Below the pieces are notes generated by a model, which saw nothing but the letters and a program-made list of their open reading frames with translations, was not told the origin of the DNA and did no database searches. This document shows, one piece after another, positions 57,411 to 64,000 of a stretch of 64,000 bases of DNA. The first letter of the stretch is position 1. Every line of letters begins with the position of its first letter. The DNA is taken from NCBI RefSeq assembly GCF_933775445.1, contig NC_065876.1, forward strand, positions 17,484,001 through 17,548,000. Reading direction: 5' to 3'. The stretch comes from Argentina anserina (taxonomy: Eukaryota; Streptophyta; Magnoliopsida; Rosales; Rosaceae). The position numbers and the translations under genes are program-made.

Positions 57411-58152
57411 TCTGTTATCAGAGCTCATCGATTGGGCCAATGGGGACGGAACAAGGGCCACTGAGAATGCCTGTGGTGGCAGCGCAGTTTCCAATTTCTA
57501 CTAGTTTTACTCTGACGGGAACTGCAGTGCTTGATGGGAGTTGTGCTCATCCTTGTGGTTACACTCACTTCTCTCTCGATTCATATTCGTATACTCCTCA
57601 CACTCCACCACCACAGTACAGCCCATACTAATGGATGGTGGGGCCATCACAAAGCCCTAAACACACTTATATTTCTCCAATTCTCAGCCGCTTCAGCACC
57701 TAAGCAATTCCTATTCATCATACCAACACCCACCCCCAACGCAAATGATTCCCGCCTACCTCACACCTAAACCTACTCTGGGTGGTTCCTCGTACCCACA
57801 GAGTATTATTCAATATCCAGTAGTGACTTCCATTCCTACCAAGACCGTAACTACCCCAACCATTCCCACACCCCTCAGTTCGTTCCCACAGACCTATCTA
57901 TTCATCCACCTCAAACTCTTGAGCAACCCAAACGGATATGTATTTCGGAGGTTCTAATTTCTAATTCTGAGCCTATCATCAAACTCACGGGGAGTGGGAA
58001 AAGGTCCGGTGAAGTTTCACACAAAGAAGAAACAAATGCCAAGATGTGTGAGCTGCGAGAATCTCTGAAGAGATCGACAGATACCATCATCTCTGAATTC
58101 AGGGAGGGGATGCGACTATTGAGGGCTTCGTGGCAACTTCCAGAAATCAAAG

Positions 58153-58974
58153 TTGCCGCAGTCGTCAACGGCTGAGCTTATCACGGTCACAGCTACCACT
58201 GAAGCTTCTTCCGTTAGTGAACTGGTAAGACCTACTGTTGATACGGGTTTGAATTTCTCTGGAACTGAAGTTATATGTGAATGCACTTCTGAGGCATTTG
58301 CTAGTTCAGCAACATCTGCTGATGTGATTTTGGGGTTGAATAGTGCTGGGGTGGCATCCAGAAGTAGTGGTGCGGATAAATTTGTTGTTGATATGGCTGA
58401 AAAATTGAATGTTGGAATGGATGTTAGTATGGGAAATATGGAGTCTGCGAATAGGAGTACTAGAGGGCCTGCTCTTGGCAATTTGGGTGGAAGGCTCAAG
58501 GATGGTAGAGAGATCAGTGAGCCTAGGAGTGTCACCTCTGGTGCAAATACTATTGTTTCTCTGCCTGGTGAACTGGTTCTTAGTTCAAAAGGAAATTCAG
58601 GTGCTAGCATTACAAATTCGGGATTCCTGTTTCACAGCAGTGATAGTACTCATTCGCTTGAGGGTATCGATGTTAAGCCTAATGGTACGGGATTGATGTT
58701 CTGCGGGAAAAGTAGAGAAGATCATGCTCTCAACCTATATGATAAAATGCCACAGTCGAATTTCTTATGTAATGCGGGAAGAACTGATTCTGCTCTTACT
58801 AGTATTCATGACAAAGATGATATAAGTGAAGCATTCAATGATGGGACTGTCTTAGACTCAGATGAAGAAGTGGTTATCAATGACGAAGGGGATGGAGCAG
58901 ACTTATTGGATTCTACTGCAGAGGCAGCTAGTTTGAGAGTTAGTCAGAGTATTACCTCTGACTTTGCATACTAA
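58153..58974 (+). CDS. Uncharacterised serine-rich ORF in the LTR element
   Basis: The 273-residue ORF is rich in serine, threonine, glycine and acidic residues, with an acidic stretch near the end (DSDEEVVINDEGDGADLLD). No domain, signal peptide or membrane segment is seen. Coding-like sequence (TDPSIIEF-type, broken) precedes the ATG, so the original frame probably began upstream. It may be a captured host gene fragment or a decayed gag. I do not recognise it. Confidence 0.4.
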   Translation: MPQSSTAELITVTATTEASSVSELVRPTVDTGLNFSGTEVICECTSEAFASSATSADVILGLNSAGVASRSSGADKFVVDMAEKLNVGMDVSMGNMESANRSTRGPALGNLGGRLKDGREISEPRSVTSGANTIVSLPGELVLSSKGNSGASITNSGFLFHSSDSTHSLEGIDVKPNGTGLMFCGKSREDHALNLYDKMPQSNFLCNAGRTDSALTSIHDKDDISEAFNDGTVLDSDEEVVINDEGDGADLLDSTAEAASLRVSQSITSDFAY

Positions 58975-59076
58975 GCCTACATTACTTTACTCACCTTCAT
59001 TTGTTCATGTTAGAGTCAACGTTGGTAGCGATAAGAGAAATATGATAGATGAGAGTCATAACTGTGATATGGGTGC

Positions 59077-60144
59077 TTGCTCTGTGGTGAACATTACATT
59101 ATTGGTCCAACAAAGATTAGTCCTTTTGCACTGCTACTTTGTTTCTATTGGTTTGATAAGAAGGTCCGTGATAAAGGTAGTGGTCACCCTCTCTCTGCCG
59201 ATGGACATTTTGTCCTTGATAAAGAGCTCACTGGGAATATGAATCCGCTTTGGAACTCATCACTGCATGTTCCAACTAAATATTATGTTCAAGCTCTGGA
59301 ATCAACTACCATGATTCTTCAGCTATTAACGTCACCTGGAACAATATGCATTAGGGTTGGTGACCCAAGACAGCTTCCTGTAACAGTTCTATTTCTATCG
59401 GGGTGCAGCGTCTTTAAATGTGCTCAAACTGGGTTGGCATCTAATTATGTTGCAGCTAGAAACAATAGTTGTGAGTACATTATGAATGCCTTAGTTGATG
59501 ATCATGACATGAGAATCAAAGCATGGGAAAATGCCCGATCTAGCTTATATACTGGAAAGATGGAAATGAAAGAAATACAGGGAGAACACATGTCATGCAA
59601 CCAAAATCATTTTGTTCTCTTGAATGACAAGCAAATGGAAACTCAATCTTCAGTCCTGCATTATTTGGGTTTAATCATTTCAGCTATCGGTGTTATTTTT
59701 GAGACCATTGTGCCATTCATTAGTCATGCTTGGGGTTTGCAAATTCATACGTGGGAGCCATCTTATGAATTTTCACTTAGTTTGATTGCAGAAGTGTTGG
59801 TAGCTTCCTATGTGTACCAAAGGCGGTATAATTATGAAAGAGTACTATCTATTGATGACTCTCTGAACAATGACGCTTATTTTGCAGATTTGTTAGTATG
59901 TGATTATTACAAAATGCAGGAGTGTACAAGTCTGTATGTCACCATATATTGTGATCATGAAGGCAGGTATTTGGATGAATCGAAGAGCAGCTTTTGCATT
60001 GTTGGTAAATCTATTAACTTCTCTATTGCGGGAACGTGGCATGTGATTAAAGAAGACTTTAAAATTGAGCTCATAGGTAAATTGTGCAAAGATGTAAAGG
60101 CCTTGAGTTTGACACTTTTCAGCAGAGTTTCTATATTATTGTGA
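59077..60144 (+). CDS. Uncharacterised ORF with a SEN1/MAA3-like helicase segment
   Basis: The ORF is 355 residues. Residues 72-105 read QALESTTMILQLLTSPGTIC and IRVGDPRQLPVTVL, which resembles the motif II-III stretch of SEN1/MAA3-type superfamily 1 RNA helicases (QALEP-T-LIPLQLL, then VGDPKQLPATVLS). The DEAA preceding it in real helicases is replaced by TKYY, and no other helicase motif follows, so it cannot hydrolyse ATP as a helicase. The remaining 250 residues are unrecognised. This is best read as a transposon ORF that took up a short helicase exon. Confidence 0.45.
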   Translation: MLCGEHYIIGPTKISPFALLLCFYWFDKKVRDKGSGHPLSADGHFVLDKELTGNMNPLWNSSLHVPTKYYVQALESTTMILQLLTSPGTICIRVGDPRQLPVTVLFLSGCSVFKCAQTGLASNYVAARNNSCEYIMNALVDDHDMRIKAWENARSSLYTGKMEMKEIQGEHMSCNQNHFVLLNDKQMETQSSVLHYLGLIISAIGVIFETIVPFISHAWGLQIHTWEPSYEFSLSLIAEVLVASYVYQRRYNYERVLSIDDSLNNDAYFADLLVCDYYKMQECTSLYVTIYCDHEGRYLDESKSSFCIVGKSINFSIAGTWHVIKEDFKIELIGKLCKDVKALSLTLFSRVSILL

Positions 60145-60722
60145 GAAGATGTGGATGCTCATTTCTGAGTATAAGCTAATTTGCAAGTGGTTATTTGAGC
60201 TCCAATTGTCTAGGACTGCTCTTCGCATATACAGGTACAATTACTTGCAAATCATGACATGCAACTACATCTGCAACATCTTTGTGTTTTTGTCTGGTTT
60301 GTGCTATATTAGAGATCGGCATTGTGGCTACTCAAGATATAAGGTTGATTAATAATTGTTTGTGTTTACTGATTGAGTCCAAGTTGCATAAAATGAGTTT
60401 GCTTCTTGATGTCATGATGGAGAGCCAATCAAGAAATTCTAGGAATGTGCTCATGTTCACTTATCATCTATATGTGAGGCTTCACATTAATGATGTTGAA
60501 GTGCTATGCAAAGGAATCAAGCCATTTTTGTTGAAAGACTTCAATAGGTCATTGGGTGATGAAAGTGAACAGCTTTTATTCCTTGGTTTTCTACTTCTGC
60601 AGCTCACTTCTTATCCCATGCTCTAGGTGACGATAGTCATGCTGCTCTTCATGGTAGTGACACTACTATTCTTAAATTGTTGAACATTAGTGCTACTGCA
60701 TTTGGTATGGCTTTCAAACCCG
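60145..60722 (+). other. Tail of the LTR element interior
   Basis: Short plus-strand ORFs (60149-60352, 60282-60626) have no recognised motif and may continue the broken coding sequence of the element. Confidence 0.3.
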
Positions 60723-62014
60723 TCAACATCGTTGATTATGCTCTTGGTACTTAGTAAGAGTATCTCCACTGACCTGGATGTTCACCACTTGCCCGACACC
60801 ATCAGAGGCATGAGAAGCGGCTGCAAGAGTAGTATCACTGTGGCAATTTATATTTATAAGCTCACATTGCCAACTTGAACAACGATCAATTAACACTATG
60901 GGATCAATCTCAGGTTTACCGTGCACAACATCATTTCTGCATTTCCAAATCCACCATCTCACTAACCCAAAGAATACCAGCTCCTTTTCGGTCCCTTCCG
61001 CTACTTTGCTCAATAAATCAGCAAAAGATAAAGGCTTGCAGACCTTAACCACTCCATTCAACCAAGTACACTTCCATACATTCCTTGCTTTTGGACACTC
61101 CCACAAGCTATGTATAACGGTCTCGGGGTTTCTACCACATCTACTACATAAGTCAGAGGGACACACTTTACGCTTGAACAAGCGCTCCACATAGGGCAAG
61201 AATGCATGACAGGCTCACAATAATAATAGCTTAACTTTAAGAGGAACCGAAAGGCCCCAAATGATACTCCATACTGATTTGGAGTTTGAACTTGCACTCA
61301 TGCTACTACCACCAATACTAATCCTGACTTGCTTCAATTTCATTCGCAACCAATAGCCATTTTTAGAATAATGCCAAATCACCACATCATTCCCACTTTG
61401 TTCACAGAGAGGAATGGATAGATTTTGATCGACATCATGACTAACAAAATTGGTTCGAATGTAATCAACATTCCACATGCCAGGCTTTTCAAAAAGCTGA
61501 TTCACCGTTATGCCAACATGTAGAAATCTAGGAGCGACCACTTCAAAGGACCAAGAAGTTGGTAGCCACTTGTCACCCCAAATCCTAGTGAACATGCCAC
61601 TGCCAATTCTCATTCTATGACCAGAGAAATTGATTCAAAAGAAAACAAAATTCGATCAGAATTCTCCCATTGAAAACTGAAAACTTCTTTGCGTACCTTC
61701 CATAGCCATTTCAAAGTACTCCTCAGAGCCTCAAAGCAAAAGGGTTTGCTGGTTAGCAGCCTCCCAACCAACCAAAACCTTCCTGAAGCTAGTTCCTTTG
61801 TATCCTCAATCTGAATAATATCAAGGTCCTCTTCATCGACTATTGCTAGTCGCTCTGTCATTCCCACAATCACTTCCTCCATTCGAAGTAATAAACTTGT
61901 AAACAGAAACCACCCCCAAACCAACCAGTCTAATAACCACAGCATAAGCTTAATGGTTATTCCGTCGAGGAGACTGAAAAGATTGCCGCCACACTCTGAC
62001 CCTAACCCACACAC
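60723..62014 (-). pseudogene. LINE, internally deleted (DUF4283 joined to zf-RVT end)
   Basis: From 62014 leftwards the minus strand gives a DUF4283-like N-terminus (SGRFWLVGRLLTSKPFCFEA, then LWKVRKEVFSFQ). It stops and at 61613 continues as RIGSGMFTRIWGDKWLP, which normally lies far downstream after the reverse transcriptase, then VWSIIWGLSVPLKVK. After a frame change near 61210 comes the zinc-binding RVT domain, CSRCGRNPETVIHSLWECPK. Endonuclease and reverse transcriptase are absent. The 3' end lies near 60723. Confidence 0.78.
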
Positions 62015-62259
62015 GAGAGAATGAAATATATGTGTTTGTTGTTAAAAAGAACAAATATGAGAAGGCTAAAGAGAGAGACCATTTTCTGGTTTCCTATGTC
62101 ATTTTATCTTTAGATCTGGAGCATTTTATTGTACTTTCCTTGCGAGGAGAAAATTGGCTGTGAACTTCACAATAAGAGTTTGCGATGAAAATAACTTTCG
62201 TTTCACTAGAGTGATAGTAACTTCCTTTAAAGAAATATATTAAAATGATCTCAAATCTT
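61495..62259. repeat. Near-identical direct repeat, copy 1
   Basis: It matches 63236-64000 base for base with one difference noticed (T at about 61691 against C at 63432). It includes part of the LINE and its 5' flank. Confidence 0.93.
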
Positions 62260-62779
62260 AACATCCATACCTCTGAAAATTTGATATCATCAAACAATTC
62301 TCGAGACACGCCAATTATATCAGCGTCAAACCAATTCAACGTTAAGAGTACTTGATCGAGAACAATAATATGTTATACATTTCTGCTTTATACCCTTGGC
62401 GCCGTATTTGCTTGTTTTTTTTAAGTAGCCAATTTGTATGTAAAAGACTCTTCTTCTGTTCTTCTTCTTGGGTTTTGTTTTCATATACAATATCGACTTT
62501 ATGTTGCCATTGGAAATTAAATACCAGTGACTCTACATGAGCACTGTCTTTCCATTATGTCACCCAAGTTGTAAAGCAAATAATTGTGCTAATGTGCACA
62601 TCTTACTAAAAAGTGTTTGCTAGAATGCATAGGTTATGTAGTGACGTCTGATATAATTTCGAGATCTTCTTACAATGTAGGGTTTAGGCTCAATGTCCTC
62701 TTTTGTATTCTGCGGTTTCATTAATAAATACAGCGATAACCCTTTTTTTAAGTCAACTTTATTTGTTGTTTTATTTATA
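62260..62779. other. Spacer within the duplicated area
   Basis: No gene is supported; a short ORF at 62352-62540 has no motif. Confidence 0.35.
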
Positions 62780-63190
62780 GAGCACCTCCAACAGATTATG
62801 CATTTTGGAGAAAAATAAAGATTTGGAAAAAAAATGCATATTTTTCACTCCAATAGCTTCTCCATCTCATTCTCTAAAATAGAGAAGTTGATGAAAGAGA
62901 AGAGTTGATTCTCCAAATTTGCAACATTTGCTAAAAATTTGCATGACCAAATATTAAATACTTACACTTTCTTCAACAACTCAAACTTAGATTACAACCA
63001 ATAAAAAATCTGCGATAAATATTTCAAATCAACAATATGAAATTATGAAATATATTATGGTTATAATAAATAAATAAACTATAATATTTAATTAAAGTAA
63101 TAAATATAAAAATCTACAAAATAAATTGTCAGAATTTGAGCATAAATTTTATTTCTCCGAGAAAATATAGAGAATTTGTTGGAAATGCTA
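62780..63190. mobile_element. MITE-like element with AGCACCTCCAACA termini
   Basis: The left end GAGCACCTCCAACAGATT and the reverse complement of the right end (TAGCATTTCCAACAAATT) form imperfect inverted termini. The interior is AT-rich with ATTCTCTAAAATAGAGAA and related palindromes. Elements with GAGCATCTCCAACAG-type ends are common in plants. The target duplication is not resolved. Confidence 0.6.
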
Positions 63191-63235
63191 CTCCTTTCCA
63201 GAAGTGGCACAAGTGGCACGCATTTGCATCTTGGG

Positions 63236-64000
63236 AGCTGATTCACCGTTATGCCAACATGTAGAAATCTAGGAGCGACCACTTCAAAGGACCAAGAAGT
63301 TGGTAGCCACTTGTCACCCCAAATCCTAGTGAACATGCCACTGCCAATTCTCATTCTATGACCAGAGAAATTGATTCAAAAGAAAACAAAATTCGATCAG
63401 AATTCTCCCATTGAAAACTGAAAACTTCTTCGCGTACCTTCCATAGCCATTTCAAAGTACTCCTCAGAGCCTCAAAGCAAAAGGGTTTGCTGGTTAGCAG
63501 CCTCCCAACCAACCAAAACCTTCCTGAAGCTAGTTCCTTTGTATCCTCAATCTGAATAATATCAAGGTCCTCTTCATCGACTATTGCTAGTCGCTCTGTC
63601 ATTCCCACAATCACTTCCTCCATTCGAAGTAATAAACTTGTAAACAGAAACCACCCCCAAACCAACCAGTCTAATAACCACAGCATAAGCTTAATGGTTA
63701 TTCCGTCGAGGAGACTGAAAAGATTGCCGCCACACTCTGACCCTAACCCACACACGAGAGAATGAAATATATGTGTTTGTTGTTAAAAAGAACAAATATG
63801 AGAAGGCTAAAGAGAGAGACCATTTTCTGGTTTCCTATGTCATTTTATCTTTAGATCTGGAGCATTTTATTGTACTTTCCTTGCGAGGAGAAAATTGGCT
63901 GTGAACTTCACAATAAGAGTTTGCGATGAAAATAACTTTCGTTTCACTAGAGTGATAGTAACTTCCTTTAAAGAAATATATTAAAATGATCTCAAATCTT
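63236..64000. repeat. Near-identical direct repeat, copy 2 (runs off the window)
   Basis: It is a copy of 61495-62259 at a distance of 1741 bp. Here the LINE is cut at 63236, just after GCATCTTGGG, so only the DUF4283 part and the junction are repeated (minus-strand frames 63755-63351 and 63354 onwards). Confidence 0.93.

Larger units (their letters stand above)
57183..60722 (+). mobile_element. Non-autonomous LTR element with helicase-like fragment
   Basis: The LTR at 57183-57410 (228 bp) starts TGTAACGA and ends TTGTTACA, with a TATATAAGG promoter-like motif inside. It is followed by TGTTATCAGAGC, one base off the tRNA-iMet primer site. The interior has proline- and serine-rich sequence, two long ORFs and no recognisable gag, protease, RT or integrase. 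No right LTR was found before the LINE at 60723, so the right end is a guess; it may be truncated. The layout (small LTRs, Met primer, host-like fragments) parallels the element at 8937-12140. Confidence 0.6.

Noticed and set aside
58116..58610. 164-residue minus-strand ORF
   Set aside because: It is the antisense of the 273-residue plus-strand ORF and has no independent support.
57411..60722. Autonomous copia retrotransposon
   Set aside because: The Met-type primer site fits, but no integrase or reverse transcriptase motif could be read in any frame.

Overview
The window is plant nuclear DNA. Genes have short exons separated by AT-rich GT-AG introns, there is a long intronless pentatricopeptide (PPR) gene, and most of the rest is plant-type transposons. 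The proteins fit a eudicot; I cannot fix the family by eye. No bacterial, organellar, CRISPR, rRNA or tRNA feature was seen.

Gene-bearing part (about 1.7-21 kb). Four intact host genes can be assembled: GAR1 (H/ACA snoRNP subunit, minus, four exons, 2128-3827), a short mTERF-family gene (plus, two coding exons, 5909-8335), TSR2 (pre-rRNA processing factor, plus, four exons, 12775-14333) and a single-exon PPR gene (plus, 16417-18804). GAR1 and TSR2 both serve ribosome biogenesis; GAR1 has two telo-box-like motifs upstream. Local duplication is frequent: mTERF intron 1 sequence recurs downstream of TSR2, the last TSR2 exon is tandemly duplicated, and the 3' flank of the PPR gene is duplicated. 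A small LTR retroelement with WW-domain-like fragments (8937-12140, TSD CAATG) carries a MULE-type insertion inside its left LTR (TSD GTTGCAACCC).

Transposon-rich part (about 21.7-57 kb). A CACTA-like element (about 21.74-26.66 kb) contains an Athila-type LTR fragment, a dead ribosomal protein L10 copy and the end of a second CACTA family; it abuts a LINE fragment. Next is an internally deleted Ty3/gypsy element, possibly CRM-like (about 28.3-31.3 kb). From 34.2 to 56.4-56.55 kb lies a PIF/Harbinger transposon with a Myb/SANT-like ORF and a HARBI1-type transposase, both broken. A Tekay-like LTR element (36908-53285) sits inside it, 16 bp upstream of the Myb/SANT start codon. Inside that LTR sits a young Athila-type element (39295-50501, TSD GGTAA, LTRs about 1 percent diverged). 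This is a three-level nest. The Tekay-like copy is palindromic: a 254 bp LTR-end/primer-site segment recurs in inverted orientation 2 kb away.

Right end (57-64 kb). Another small LTR element (LTR 57183-57410) has a tRNA-Met-like primer site, no recognisable pol, two long uncharacterised ORFs and a short segment resembling a SEN1/MAA3-type RNA helicase. It is followed by an internally deleted LINE, part of which is repeated almost perfectly (61495-62259 and 63236-64000), with a MITE-like element between the copies.

The least described material is the pair of small LTR elements carrying helicase-associated gene fragments, the palindromic Tekay-like copy, and the hairpin-bearing 81 bp repeats in its LTR. 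All family calls rest on reading motifs by eye; no database search was run.
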